64,000 nt of DNA from Acarospora socialis (Eukaryota; Ascomycota; Lecanoromycetes; Acarosporales; Acarosporaceae), in assembly GCA_025617375.2 (NCBI GenBank), contig JAMYGW020000002.1, positions 2,232,001-2,296,000 of the forward strand. The letters run 5' to 3'. The position numbers were made by a program, and so were the translations under genes. Under the pieces are notes generated by a model. It was given only the letters and a program-made list of their open reading frames with translations, had not been told where the DNA came from and did no database searches. Of this stretch, positions 48,933-60,405 are shown piece after piece (the first letter of the stretch is position 1; the number at the start of each line of letters is the position of its first letter).

Positions 48933-49960
48933 ATAGGCGGGTGGTGCTTGTTCGGACGAAATGGCATCGGCTACCGGGTCGGGGGTTCGTGTACATCCCT
49001 TTCACGTTGACTATGCCCCTGGGTGAAGAATTTCCTCGCAGTTCGGGTATATATGGGAGGTTTATGTGACCGGCGACAAGATCTGTATGTACAGCGTGAA
49101 AGAGACATGTACAAGCACTTCTTAGGTAGTCATGTCGGTTATGGAGTTAGGACAAGCTTCCCGTATCGGTCAAAGGATCGTTGATTGCTTCATTGTAACA
49201 ACTTAGGCGGAGGGACGCGAGGACATTGACAGGGTTATGTACATGGGATATTATCATACATATCACCGACACAACCCTGTTTCTCAGACATAACCATCAT
49301 GCGTCCATCTCTCTGCTCTGATTCAACAACGTGCGATGGTGCTTTATATCAGCGCTATGGACAAGCCCACCCATTATCGACCCTCAAGCCCCTCAGACTC
49401 TTAACCCTGACCTATAGAAAGAAGCTAAAATCACAAATCGGCACCCATAACCCAAGCCCAAGCCCTCAGCACTCGCAACCCGAACCACACGAATTAAAAT
49501 CAACAGCACAGCAAAAACAGCACAGCTTCTTGGCGCTCCTCAAGAGAGTTAAAGAATATTATGTTTAGGTTTATGAGGGGTATAAGACTATAGTCGTGGC
49601 TTGCGAATGACCGAAAAGCCCAGAAGCGTACAAGGTAGAGAAAGCCAAGAAGCGCCATGAAGCCGAGATGAAAGGCGGGGTATTACGAAGTGTGATGACA
49701 TGAGGGTATATGCCAAACGGTGGAGAGAGAAAAAGGGAGAGAGGCGAGCTTCAGCTGGCGCTAGAGCGAGAGGTGATGTCGAAGCTGTGGGGTAGTGTAG
49801 ACTGGGGGCGGCCAAAGCTGCCGTAACCGTGCCATATACGGACGTGCAGCGAGCCAACCAGCCATGCAGCAAAGCGTGCACGAGGCAAAGAGATGAGTAG
49901 AGCAAGAAACTCGGCGAAGGCGTAAACAAGCAAAACGAGACAAGCAAGCCCAACCCCCCT
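48933..49960. other. Convergent intergenic region, 1 kb
   Basis: Between the 3' ends of the M13 peptidase gene (+) and the TBC gene (-). Only short frames without resemblance. Probably 3' UTRs and spacer. Confidence 0.4.
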
Positions 49961-52509
49961 CTACCTTCTCCTCCGTCTCCCCCTCCATTCTGCCCTGGCA
50001 ACGCGCATCAACAGCTCCTCGTCCTTGATCGGTATCCAAGACGTCAGCACCTTCATTGCGTTCTCGAAGTCGGAGTCGAGCAGGATATCGCGCGTGCCGT
50101 CGATCAGGGCAGCGGAGGTAGCGTGGAGGACATCAAGGCTGCCGGCAAAGGTGTTGTTCTTGTTGTTGTTGGTTTGTGAGGAGGGAGAAGGGGAGATGGA
50201 AGGGTCGGCGTCGCCGAGGAGCATGAAGACGTCCCAGACGCGCAGCTGCGCGGGGAAGGGGATCGAGTAGTTGAAGAGGGTCAGGTACCAGCGGGTGCCG
50301 TAGGCGGTGGGCGAGATGCCGAGGTCGGTCTGTTTGTGAACCTTGGTTAGTTTGATGGCCTGTTTTGGAGAGTAGGGCGGAAGGGAAGGCTAGCAAAGTA
50401 GGGATAGGCCGTTCTGTGAATGTGCCGTACATGTGTCCCCACGGAGATGCAGCCGTTGCGCTATGAGGATGTTACGGCAAAGGATAGACCTACCAATTTA
50501 GACGCGACCTCGCCGCCAGCCAGCCACTTTTTCTCGAACTCATCCAAGGCCTCCATCAACCCGTCGAATCCGGACTGGTACAGACGGTCCAGTCCCCGCA
50601 ATTGCCACAATCTCACCAACACGACGAAAGCCGTCTCTTCTTCGTAGTAACAAAGGAGTGTCGCCACGAGCGAGGCCATCCCTTGCACATAGCCTGTGTC
50701 AGGAAAGTACAGCGACAGAGCATGAAGAACCCGGAACAGGAGCCGTTGGCCCCCTCGATACCGCCGTCGGAACATGATGTGGCTGTTGATGGTCCTGGGC
50801 ACATCGATATCGATTTGGACATCGTCCGGTGAGCTTTGGTCTAGCAGTTTGTGAAAGGCTGCCACGAGCTCATCGTCACCAGGTAGGCCTCCGCGTCTTC
50901 TCGCGCTTGAAGTGAGAAAGGCATGCCATGCCGTAGCTCGCCATCGATCCGGTATGCCTTTCCATGTCCGCTCGATCAGTTTCGGACTTCGCGTGTCGAA
51001 TTCGAAAACCATTCCGCCGCCGTCATTGCTCTTTTTCACCACTTTTGCCATCTTCCTCCATTTCTCCTCTCTTTCCCATTCTTTTCTCTTCAGGTCCAAT
51101 GCTGCTTTGCTCCCTTCATCGTTCTCCGCTATGTTAGCTAATCCTGGTGGAAGTGTAAGCATATCGCCGGCCTCGTCCTTCCACCGTCTGTCTTTGTTGT
51201 ATGGTAAGCGATTCGTAGCTTGGCGGAACCTCGAACTGGTTCCTCCCAGACTTCCTTGATAGGAACTGCCTGACGATCGTGGTCGCAGAGAACGCCCAGA
51301 AAGCTTCCTAGTCGGTCCAGGCGCCGTCACTGAGCGTGCAGTTCCGTTGTTTGACGGGGTCCGGTGCAGAGTACTTCGCTTTCGCCTCGGGGCTTCCGAG
51401 GCTAACAGAAGGAGCGTCGAGACACGCTGTATACGCGGTGGTTCCGGCGAAGTTGCATGCCCTGACACCATAGAGGATCCTTGCGAAGGTAGCCTCCTAG
51501 GCACGATAAACCCGTACCTATCGACGTCCCCCCCGTGGACATCTTCCCAATCCTCAATGCCACCCGCAAGCTCAGTCTCGTCTCGTCCCGAGGCGCTCTC
51601 AGCTCCGTTGTGTATAGTTATAGGTGCTGGTGTTGCGCGATCATTTGAGTAACCGCTCATGTTGTATGGACTATCTTGCGCGTGGGGTAGGGCAGAGCCA
51701 TTCGCATTGTTCATCCCACTCTGCAGTCCAACTCCTGTGTGTGGCACCCCAACAAGCCTGTCGGCAATGTGATTCTGTTCCATAGCACTCCCAGATTCAT
51801 ACATCGATCGAACCTTTTGCGATAACATCACATCATCGGCCGACAATACTCGTCTACCACTGTCCGGTAACGCCGCCAACATGGAGATGCTCGGCTGCCG
51901 CCGTCCGCTTTTAAGTCTTGCATGACCATTGACTGCTCCACTGGCTGCGTTAACCTTTTTCCCGCCAATCAACATGCTGCCCCTATTTGAGAAGTCAACG
52001 CGTCCTGGTAGTGTCAGATCCTCAAAGCTCCCGGTCGGTATGTCTGTAGTGATGCCCAGAAAAGGTCGGTCGACCGTTGACACCCGCTCAACCTGCCGAT
52101 CCGCCTTCCTCGGCCGATACCCACTCCATTTCCGTTGTTTGGTGGCTGGTGCCTCTACAGTTCCGTCCTGTATTGTGATCCTTGGCAGGCTCGGGGAATT
52201 CTTCAGGCTTTCGGCATCAGTTGCCAGTGTGGTTCGGCTGTCTCTGGCCGTGGAGCTCGAGGGCGCCATTCCCGAGTCTCTCCTCAAGTCATGGTGCCGA
52301 GCTGACCGAGCTTTGCCGGACGGGGCGTAAGGTTCCGGTGAGGTCTTGGGACGGTTGCTCGCGCTTACGCCATCACGCGACGGGGGTGGTGGTATGACGG
52401 TGATGGGTATGGGAGGTTTGGCGGCCTTGGTGTCTTCATAGGGTATCGCTTTCAGGTAGTCCGTCGATTCCGGCGCCGTCATTGGTAGATGTTCTCTTGC
52501 ATCGCCCAT
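49961..52509 (-). CDS. TBC-domain Rab GTPase-activating protein
   Basis: Exons 50494..52509 and 49961..50329; donor GTAGGT, acceptor AACAG, a 164-nt intron; about 794 residues. ATG 52507-52509. Residues 1-470 are disordered (Ser/Pro/Arg) with no clear domain. The TBC domain begins near 505: WKGIPDRWRATAW, IDIDVPRTINSH with the arginine finger, YFPDTGYVQGMASLVA with the glutamine finger, then across the splice GISPTAYGTRWYLTLFNYSI and FPAQLRVWDVFMLLGD. Both catalytic fingers are present, so it should be active and speed GTP hydrolysis on a Rab GTPase in membrane traffic. The extension inside the last part (SPSPSSQTNNNKNNTF) is an insertion. The specific Rab is unknown. Confidence 0.9.
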
Positions 52510-53353
52510 TGCGGCCTCTCAGCGAGGTCGACACGCAAACTAGTTGTAAGCAACGGAGGCTAGGACTTGTGGTAGGCTGCCGGTGCGGGAAGAAGCGATA
52601 GGGTGTGCCGCGCTGACTTCGGCGTCCAGTTCAATCCCCATCATCTTCAAGCTATCAAGTATCAGAGTATCCTCGCATAAGCTGGATGTTATAGAGGGGT
52701 CATTATTGCAGCAAATTTCAACCCTTGAGAAGAGGCCTCACGGATAGGGGCCTGTCTATTGCGCGATATGATAGACTGTGCAATCTAAATCGGCTCGCTT
52801 GATTGAAGGTTTCGCGTAAAAGTAAAAGCTCCCGAAGATGCCATGTTAGCACGACACCTGCGGCCTACCAGTACGAGTACATATATCCTTGGTGTGGTCC
52901 ACTGCATCAAGACGAAAGACGAACTGATCGGAAGACAAGGCCTCCGAGGCATAGGGAGTTTTGACGGTGTGCTGTTTTGTCGATTGATTTATACAACTAC
53001 GACAACACCACCTGATGTCAATGGAAACCGCTTCACGCAGATCAAACCTCTCATTTAACGCTATACCCGAGTTGGTAGATGCGAGACGCTCTTCCGTTGC
53101 CATTATGTTTGTCCGTTTCCGGCACCGGTTCCTCCCCTGAATACATGTCCAAGGCCGCTTGATCGACTTTCATTCTGTCTTGCTCTCGGAACTCGTCGCA
53201 GGATTTCAAACTAATAAAAGAGAAAAATGACTGATAATGCCTCAAAATAACGACCTCGACTACTTCCCGCGCAGTGTTGTCAATTTGACCTTTCCAAACC
53301 ACGCAACCTGAATTGAACCAACATACTGCCCGCTCTCTGTTGAGCTCCGTCCT
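52510..53353. other. Intergenic upstream of the TBC gene
   Basis: 844 bp between two minus-strand genes; promoter of the TBC gene and 3' end of the b561-type gene. No gene recognised. Confidence 0.4.
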
Positions 53354-54268
53354 TTAGTGGAGCCCAAGCTTCTGCTTCTTGATCCTCGGCAATACCCCCG
53401 CAAGCGTCACCACGGCTGCCACGATTACGGCCCAGAGCTGGATATGCAACACGTTCTTGTTGAAGTCCGTCTGCGTGGCGGCTGCCACTGTGGCGAATGC
53501 CAGTATCAAAAGTGCGTATCCGCTCATGCGATGGTACTTGTACATGGCCTTGGCATTGTCCACGCTGCCGAAGACGCCTGGCGTGTAGAACTGTGCGATA
53601 CCGATCAACGCCTGGATGATGAACAGTATATAAGTGATCAGGCCGAGGATAGCGTGCGGAGACTTGAAATGCTCTCCGCCGTGCGAGATCTTGTTATACT
53701 CGATGATGATCAGGCCGGCGATGAGGCTGAGCACGCTGGCCGAGTTGAGGGCACCGTGGACGTGGGCGCCTTGATTCTTCTGCTTCGCAGTATGTGTTGG
53801 CTGAAGGAGTAGGATTGCTTCGGTTGTGAGAAGTATCCCCGCTGAGTTGAGGAGCTGTATTGGGAATCAGTAAACGACCTGCTACTGAGGATAGAGTGTG
53901 ACGCACCGGGTGTGCTGAGAATAGAATAAGATCATGCATGAAGACACTCGACCACACTATGGCAGCAAGCTTCTCTAGTCAGCAATGAGCTCAGGAGAGG
54001 GCTCAGGTTGACTTACGATCCATATTCCTGCTTGAGCAACAATGGCAGTGCCTACAGATGATATGTGTCAGCTAAAGTTCCGGGTAAATAGATTTGCTAC
54101 GTCGCCGAGTCCGCAACGTCCACAAAACTACTCACCGATGAACAAGTTGAACTGGATGCCCCTACCGTCCTGCTGCGAGGCGTCACCGACTCTGCCAAGC
54201 AACGGTTCGTCCTCTCCACGGCCGGATGTGGCAGGGTTGTGAGCCGGTATGCCTGTTGCTGAAGACAT
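53354..54268 (-). CDS. Cytochrome b561-type membrane protein
   Basis: Four exons: 54136..54268, 54017..54051, 53907..53969 and 53354..53854; 243 residues. ATG 54266-54268. The second exon is 35 nt and the third 63 nt. Splicing gives FNLFIGTAIVAQAGIWI then LAAIVWSSVFMHDLILFSAHP then LLNSAGILLTTEAIL, a run of membrane helices. Six helices are expected and seen. His residues placed as in the b561 haem ligands occur in FMHDLILFSAHP, AHVHGALN, KSPHAILG and KYHRMSG. Proteins of this fold pass electrons across membranes, often from ascorbate or to ferric iron. The C-terminus is short and basic (RIKKQKLGLH). Confidence 0.88.
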
Positions 54269-54760
54269 GATGTGTATCGATGGAACTCAACAGTCAACCT
54301 GAACTGAACAGTGAAGTAAGAATAGAGAGACAGGTTGAGGGAGTGGTAAGGTATGCGGGGTCCTTTTTCGTTGATTATGTCGCCTAGTCATAAATAGGCA
54401 TCCTTGATGCACTAGAGAGATAGACAGGCAAGCTTCGGCCAATCGATAAGCTCAGCGATAAGGTAGATGCAAGTCACAATGGTCAGCTGCTGCTACCCTA
54501 CCTTACCTTACCCTCCAAGACCACCATCTTGTCTATTAAGAGATGAGCAGGTCTTAACAGTTTTCTTACTCACGTGCAAATGTAGGTAGAAACCCAGGCG
54601 ATTACCTCGGGCTGTGACAAACGCAAAATGTAGGAAACATACATCGACCTTAAGGTAATATTGGGGTTCTTGTATATCGGCCAACTTCTTGCTCTCTGCA
54701 CTCTAAATGGAAATGAAGTGCTTGCAGGTGTGCCTACAATTCTTCGATACTAGTCAAAAG
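54269..54760. other. Intergenic between the b561-type gene promoter and allantoicase 3' end
   Basis: 492 bp. Contains TACCTTACC repeats near 54496-54512. No gene recognised. Confidence 0.4.
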
Positions 54761-56061
54761 CTATAGTCCATGTCCTTCTCGAACTTCTCTCCGTCCGAAT
54801 ACCCTGAACCTCTTGACTCCGCCATCGGGCATGATGACAAGCTTCACATGCGTATATAGTCTTGCTGTCACGTTCCGTAACACCTTTCGGAATTCATGCT
54901 CCTGGTCAGGTCCACAATTTTGGGGATCCATCAGCTTAGCCCAGCCAGCATCATTGACATCAGGCGTAGCTCCAGGGAACATGATGGCCTCCACTCTCAC
55001 GCTCTGCGGAAAATTGCCCCGGAAGTGCGCTGTATCAACAACCATCCTCTCAATCTCCCCTGGAGCACCTAGTCTGACTATCACCCAGTCCGTATGACCC
55101 TGCCCTCTACTTCTCTTCGTTTCCCACCCGTCTCCCATGTCCACTCCACGTCCGGGTAGCAGCAAGTTCTCTCTGCGTCCGAAGTGTTGGTCTGAGCAGC
55201 TGACTGCAACACCACCATTGACCGCCGCGGCAAGGTCAAACACCTCATGCACATCTCCCGGAAAGACCGGTACGGCAGTGCCAAACAACCTGAATCTCGC
55301 GATGCCTCCGTCCGGATACATCAACAGCCTAACGTGCGTGAACGCCTTTCCAGTCTCTTGGGCGAGGGCCCACGCCTGTCGCCTGCTCGGGCCACATTCT
55401 TGCTTGCCCAAGATCGTCTCCCAGCTCTGGAAGGTCTCGTTCAAGACCTCTTCATCGCTACCAGAAAAGCACCCTTCAACGGCAATCTCAGGCGCGTGGT
55501 TTCCATCGAAAAATGCAGTGTCGATCTCCACCCCACCGACCACCCCACTGGCCACACCAAGCCGGATAATCACCCAATCGAACGGAGCAGGATTATGTCG
55601 CCGGGTTTCCCAGCCATCGTACCATGCACCGGCATATGTAAATGTGCCTGGTCGACGGACCGGTGGAGTGGGTGTTGTGAGGTTGGATGCTTCCGCAAAC
55701 CATTCATCCGAACAAGCAAGGACTTTGGACCCCAACGGTTTCGAGATGAGATCTGTAGCGAAGTCAACTTCGTTAGTGTCGGGCTCTGGTTGTGGAAGAC
55801 CCAATTCCACCAACGAACTGAGTAGCCTAGAGTCGCCCAAAATGAGAATGATCAGAAATCTGTGGCATGACCGTATTGTATCTCAACCAGATAGGCTGTG
55901 CTACACCGAAGAAGATATTCGTGCCGTTAGGATACGCTATAATCTGTAGTACCTATATAATGCGAGCCGAATATGCTCTCTATATCACTTGATGCAATCG
56001 CCTTCACTTCCGTGGTGGAGGTGTCCTGGATCACTTCTGGTGAGAGCGCTTGGACTTCCAT
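54761..56061 (-). CDS. Allantoicase
   Basis: Exons 55953..56061 and 54761..55752; about 366 residues. The frame of exon 2 is open leftwards but contains no ATG before an in-frame stop, so the start must be upstream. ATG 56059-56061 gives MEVQALSPEVIQDTSTTEVK and, over a 200-nt intron (GTACTA donor, CACTAACG branch, CTACAG acceptor), HYIDLISKPLGSKVLACSDE, which follows the family N-terminus. Two allantoicase repeats follow: the first with VRRPGTFTYAGAWYDGWETRR and DWVIIRLGV..., the second with DMGDGWETKRSRGQGHTDWV. Allantoicase splits allantoate to ureidoglycolate and urea, a step of purine use as nitrogen source. A TTATCT (AGATAA on the other strand) at 56208-56213 could be an AreA/Nit2 GATA site. 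The intron is much longer than its neighbours. Confidence 0.92.
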
Positions 56062-56488
56062 TGAGCTCCGTGGGGTCGGATTGCGATTAGACGTCACTAA
56101 GTGATTGGTGCTTTTAACTGATGTGGACGAACGCTCTTTGCAGTTTATGAAGGAACGGCGAAAAGAAAGAGATGCAGATGCAGCTTTCAGTGGTCATCTG
56201 GGAACGTTATCTGTCAATCAGCTGCTATATGTAAATGCTACAATTCCATCCATTGTTAGGAATGCTTGAAGTATTCGGTAGGTCTGAGACACTCAGGCAA
56301 TGTTTTTCATCAATTAGCTGATCCATTCAGATTCGTATATGCCATTGAGACTGGACTGCTGGTTGCGTTGAGAAGCAACGGAGAGATTCTATGCTACGCC
56401 GCACTTGACACCATGTTTCCGCCTACTATACCTTGGTCGCAAGTTCAACCTAGCTTTTCCTTCTGTCCTCACACTCTCTGTACATAAG
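56062..56488. promoter_or_regulatory. Divergent promoter region between allantoicase (-) and GT31 glycosyltransferase (+)
   Basis: 427 bp. A GATA-type site (AGATAA on the minus strand) lies at 56208-56213, matching the HGATAR consensus of fungal nitrogen regulators. One site alone is weak evidence. Confidence 0.35.
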
Positions 56489-57889
56489 ATGTCGTTGTTA
56501 CGCCGTCTGTACATTTTAGTCCCTCTCTTTCTTTGTATATGTGTATTTGTAGCCTATCCGTTTCGCTCTAGGTTGAAAACAAGAACAGAATCACTGCCAG
56601 AATCGCCGCCAGAATCAACCCTTCCGGGCTGCGCCCCTGAAATCTTATCGCTCTCTGGCAAAGGCTACGACTTCACGCCGACCATTCAATATGCGCGACG
56701 AAGCATCAAGGTGGAAGTCTCCAAAGATACTGAGCGCAAGTCGCTCACGGTGCTGGACGAACCTCTCTTCCCGCAATCACAGCACATCGATTTTCAGGCG
56801 TGCGAAGATGTTGTACTCTATCCGCACGAACCTCTTACTTTGGAGGTTTCAGCTTCGCCATCCTATACCGACGCTTCTGGCCTCATGTTCGGCGTGTCAA
56901 CGACACTGGAACGGCTGGAGGATTCTGTCCCGCAATTCCAGAGATGGCTGGCGGGTAATGGCGCGAAGCTGCTGGCGGTGATAATCGACAAGGATGCCTC
57001 AGACTTCGAAGGGACAACGTCGAAATTGCAAAGCGCAGGCATTGACGCTATCCTTGTGAAAGCCAATCCGGATATTGAGCCTGCACAGCAGCACTTTTCC
57101 ATTGTGGAAGAGCTCCATAACCACAAGCGGCCGGAGACCAGGTGGATGGGTATCGTCGACGACGATACTTTCTTTCCCTCTATACCGAACCTGCTCGCGA
57201 CACTGGCCAAATACAATGACGCACAACCTCAGTATGTCGGTGCTCTTTCGGAAGACTGGAATGCCGTCAGACTCTTCGGCTTCATGGCGTTCGGCGGCGG
57301 CGGTATTTTCCTGTCTACGCCTCTTGCCGAACAAATGCATAACAGTTTCGACGAATGTCTGCAGATGGGCGAGCGTATGGAGGGAGACGTTATCATCCGC
57401 GATTGCATTTACGCCAAAACAAACACCAAGTTATCTTTGGAACCAGCTCTACATCAACTGGATCTGGAACAGGATGTCTCCGGTTTCTATGAGTCTGGCG
57501 AACTTCCGCTCTCCATCCACCATTACAAGTCATGGTATAGGATGCAGCCCGAGAAGATGCACTTGATCACCGAAGTCTGCGGTCAATGCTTTCTGCAGCG
57601 ATGGCAGTTCACGGACAACACGATACTGTCCAATGCGTACTCGGTCGTCCAGTATCCCGGCGGAATTGATTTTGATACCGAATTTCTGGAAGGCACCTGG
57701 AGCCATCCCAATCACGAATTCGACTTCAGCATTGGGCCGCTCAGACCCGCCATGACACCGGAACAGAAAATTTCATGGAGGTTTTTGGATGCGGAATTGA
57801 TGAGCGAGGGAGCCGTGAAGCAGCTGTACGTGCACCGTGGGAAAGACGGCGGAGAAGATCAGGTGCTTGAGCTGTTGTGGACGAAATGA
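56489..57889 (+). CDS. Family 31 glycosyltransferase (DUF604/Fringe-like), Golgi type II membrane protein
   Basis: One exon of 466 residues from ATG 56489; the frame is open further left, but this is the only ATG ahead of the membrane anchor. The N-terminus MSLLRRLYILVPLFLCICVF forms a signal anchor. The catalytic region has FGVSTTLERLEDSVPQF, WMGIVDDDTFFPSI with the DxD-type motif that binds the metal and nucleotide sugar, YVGALSEDWNAVRLFGFMAF, GGGIFLSTPL, and the C-terminal GFYESGELPLSIHHYKSWYR and VCGQCFLQRWQF. This is the fungal GT31/DUF604 group; these enzymes probably add hexoses to glycans in the Golgi. Donor and acceptor unknown. Its promoter is shared with allantoicase. Confidence 0.9.
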   Translation: MSLLRRLYILVPLFLCICVFVAYPFRSRLKTRTESLPESPPESTLPGCAPEILSLSGKGYDFTPTIQYARRSIKVEVSKDTERKSLTVLDEPLFPQSQHIDFQACEDVVLYPHEPLTLEVSASPSYTDASGLMFGVSTTLERLEDSVPQFQRWLAGNGAKLLAVIIDKDASDFEGTTSKLQSAGIDAILVKANPDIEPAQQHFSIVEELHNHKRPETRWMGIVDDDTFFPSIPNLLATLAKYNDAQPQYVGALSEDWNAVRLFGFMAFGGGGIFLSTPLAEQMHNSFDECLQMGERMEGDVIIRDCIYAKTNTKLSLEPALHQLDLEQDVSGFYESGELPLSIHHYKSWYRMQPEKMHLITEVCGQCFLQRWQFTDNTILSNAYSVVQYPGGIDFDTEFLEGTWSHPNHEFDFSIGPLRPAMTPEQKISWRFLDAELMSEGAVKQLYVHRGKDGGEDQVLELLWTK

Positions 57890-58911
57890 ACACTGCCGTT
57901 GTGTCAGATCACATTGAGGCAGGACCTACACGTTGCCGCTCGGTTCCTTGGATACCATGACCCTAAGGGCACACCAGGATCGCCTGAAGCACGACTCCAC
58001 AAGGCAACGGTCCCGACTCGACACGGCTCTAGAGGAGATGCAAGCCAAGCGCGAAGTACTGAAAGACTTGGGAACAAGACCGCCAGCGCGCAGCACAGGA
58101 AGGACAGCGGGCGCGGACGCTCGAAGCTGAGACGACGGACAAGAAGGGAAGCCAAGGAGACTGGGAGAAATTCCAAGCCAAGAGCATGGTCAATCGGAAG
58201 AGGACGAAAGTGAGGAGCTGTCCCAGGGCATTCGGGTTGGTATTGGTCGAAAGCAGGGCTGGTACAGAGGGAACGTCGTCGTCTGGAAATTGATGCTTGG
58301 CTTTCGTTTCCGATGCCTGCAAGCTTGTGTGGTTTCAATTCTTCTTGGATCTTTGCGCGTTACATTCAGGTCGATGGTGTCGAAACCATTGATCTAATTG
58401 AAGTACGAATGTAGGAAAGTGGAAATCGTGACTCTGCAATGTATGACTTTATCTGGATAGTAGAACAATAGCAACAAGAGCAGCAGTGTTCCCCGTTCTT
58501 GTGCACATATCTATCGAAGAAGTTTGATTATTGGATAACATGATATTTTGGAGATCTCCGTACAACTCAGGATCCGACTAAAGTCTTACAGTAGGTACAC
58601 TTTCAGTCCGATATTCTCGACGCAAAGAAGCTCCATGATCGAATAAGCGTCTTTCTTTACGACCGAGAAGTACACACCTTTCTCAACATCATATGGACAT
58701 AGACATAGCAGGATACTCATATGTCAGCAGCGTGACTGCAGGTTGTCAAGTCTCCCCAGGTGATAGAAGAATGGCAACATCAGCTCCGCGACTTTGCATA
58801 GTGCTCACCTGAATTTTGCAACAGCTGCACTGGACGATATACTCTATTCATCACCTCATCGGTCCACATCCAAGCACTCCCGCAAATGCTTCATGCGCTG
58901 CAGCACATCTG
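57890..58911. other. Convergent intergenic region between GT31 (+) and alpha/beta hydrolase (-)
   Basis: About 1 kb. Apart from the possible decayed gene in its left half, nothing is supported. The right half should include 3' UTRs. Confidence 0.4.
57957..58387 (+). pseudogene. Possible decayed gene or fast-evolving small gene with coiled-coil content
   Basis: Three plus-strand frames in succession look coding: from ATG 57957, MTLRAHQDRLKHDSTRQRSR and EEMQAKREVLKDLG; then in a second frame EQDRQRAAQEGQRARTLEAE and GDWEKFQAK; then in a third SEEDESEELSQGIRVGIG and a more hydrophobic stretch up to a TAA near 58397. Each piece is hydrophilic and helix-forming in order, as if one coiled-coil protein had suffered frame shifts or carries introns I cannot place. 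No GT-AG pair joins them cleanly. The family is not recognised. This could equally be chance in a Glu/Arg-rich purine region. Confidence 0.25.
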
Positions 58912-59788
58912 CTATTGGATCTGCTTATAGAAGCTCGTGATAGCCTCGACGACCTTCTCGGGACTCTCAATGCAAATCCAATGCCCTACCCCCTTTAACA
59001 CCTCGATCCTCTTCTCCTCAGCACCAATGCGCTTCAGTATTTCCTCACACCCCTGCAACGGCGCGCTCTTATCCTCGTCCCCAGCAACAATCAGCACCGG
59101 CACGCGTATGTTCGCATAATCTGGCGGCGTCGCGGAGCCGATGACGCGGCACATGGAGATATACCCCGCCGGTGGCTGCGACAGGAGCAGCGCGCGGATG
59201 AAAGCGTGCTGCAGCGGCGTGGAGCGACTGCCCGTCGCCGCCGTCGGGATGGTCGCCGCCATCGCTTCCATGCCATCTGCGCACCGCACTTCCATCAGTG
59301 TCCTACCCTCACATCAAATCAGTCGACCGCACGAGACCGCCCGCACCTTTCCGCACCGCCTCGATCCGCTTCTCAAACGTCTCCCTGGCCGCCGGGCTCG
59401 GCAGCACCGGCCCAATCAACACCGCGGCCACGATGCGCGCGCGATATTTCTCCGCCACGTGCGGCGCCACGATGGCGCCCATGCTGTGCCCGACGACGAC
59501 CGCCTTCTCGACCTTCAGCGCGTCCAGCACGCCAATCACGTCGTCCGCGAGCGTCGCGATTGACTGCTCGACCTGCGTGTAGGGCGATTGGCCCTGGCCC
59601 GTCGTGTCGAAGGCGATGCAGCGGAAGTGGTGCGGGGCGCCGGTCAGGGCGGGGATCAGCGGGAAGTAATAGGACGAGGTGCTGCCGAGGCCGTGCGTGA
59701 GGATGAGGGTTGCGGCGGGGGAGGTGCCGGAGGCGGGAGGGGTGTCGGTGTAGAAGAGGCGTTTGTAGCCAGTACGGAGGAAGGGCAT
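58912..59788 (-). CDS. Alpha/beta hydrolase
   Basis: Exons 59347..59788 and 58912..59276; donor GTGCGG, acceptor GCGCAG; about 268 residues. ATG 59786-59788. The acceptor was chosen because it gives AVRKDGMEAMAATIPTAATG, matching family spacing; the nearer GTAG site leads to a stop. The fold is complete: LILTHGLGSTSSYYFPLI (oxyanion region), FDTTGQGQSPY, nucleophile Ser in VVVGHSMGAIVA, acid Asp in VAGDEDKSAPL and His in GVGHWICIE. Such enzymes cleave esters or related bonds; 3-oxoadipate enol-lactonase-like proteins share this pattern, but the substrate is unknown. The ends converge with the GT31 gene, with about 1 kb between them. Confidence 0.9.
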
Positions 59789-60405
59789 CGTGAGTGTGAG
59801 GGTGGTGGGGGAGGTCGGTCTGTCTTGTTGTTGATACGGGTACGACTACGGTGTGTGATGCCGTATGGAAGTTGCGGTTCGGTTTACTTTTCAAGCCTCA
59901 TACGCAACAATTGAGTTCCGGCTTCAGAGGGAGATTAAGCCATGTGCAAGCCTGACGCCCGACCAACCCACTTTGGCGGGTAGCCTGTACCGTAACGTTA
60001 TAAGTTAGAAGGGCCCAGGAAGCAGGTAAGGTAGTTTCCAAGAAAGGCGTTCTGAATTGCACTTTTGATGCTCTCGGTCTGAGGAGGACAAGTAGGAGCC
60101 TTGCCACTTCTCCCAGATCCAACGCGGTGAGGCCGGGAAAGATCCTGGGTCATACGGCGGTCACACGACCATAATGCCGGCGCAAACCAAGCTTTGTGAC
60201 GGTAAAGTAAGCAACGTGGTATATTACTTACAAACTGTACGATCGTATACAACCTCTAATATACAATATCTACAAATCTAATACGGCTGCTGTCAGTATA
60301 CACCCGAAAGACCGCCGACAAACCTCAGATATTGTGACTTTACCTGGTACAGAGTACTAGCCATCTGCACCACCGTCTATGTAAAGGACGTGGAAGTCCC
60401 TAGGA
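59789..60405. other. Intergenic between hydrolase promoter and MFS transporter 3' end
   Basis: 617 bp, both flanking genes on the minus strand. No gene recognised. Confidence 0.4.

Noticed and set aside
49588-50001. Hydrophobic minus-strand frame of 137 codons overlapping the 3' end of the TBC gene
   Set aside because: It overlaps the real TBC exon in another frame and has no ordered domain; a shadow frame.
55753-55840. N-terminal extension of allantoicase starting inside the long open frame
   Set aside because: No ATG exists in that frame before an upstream stop; a spliced upstream exon gives a better family match.
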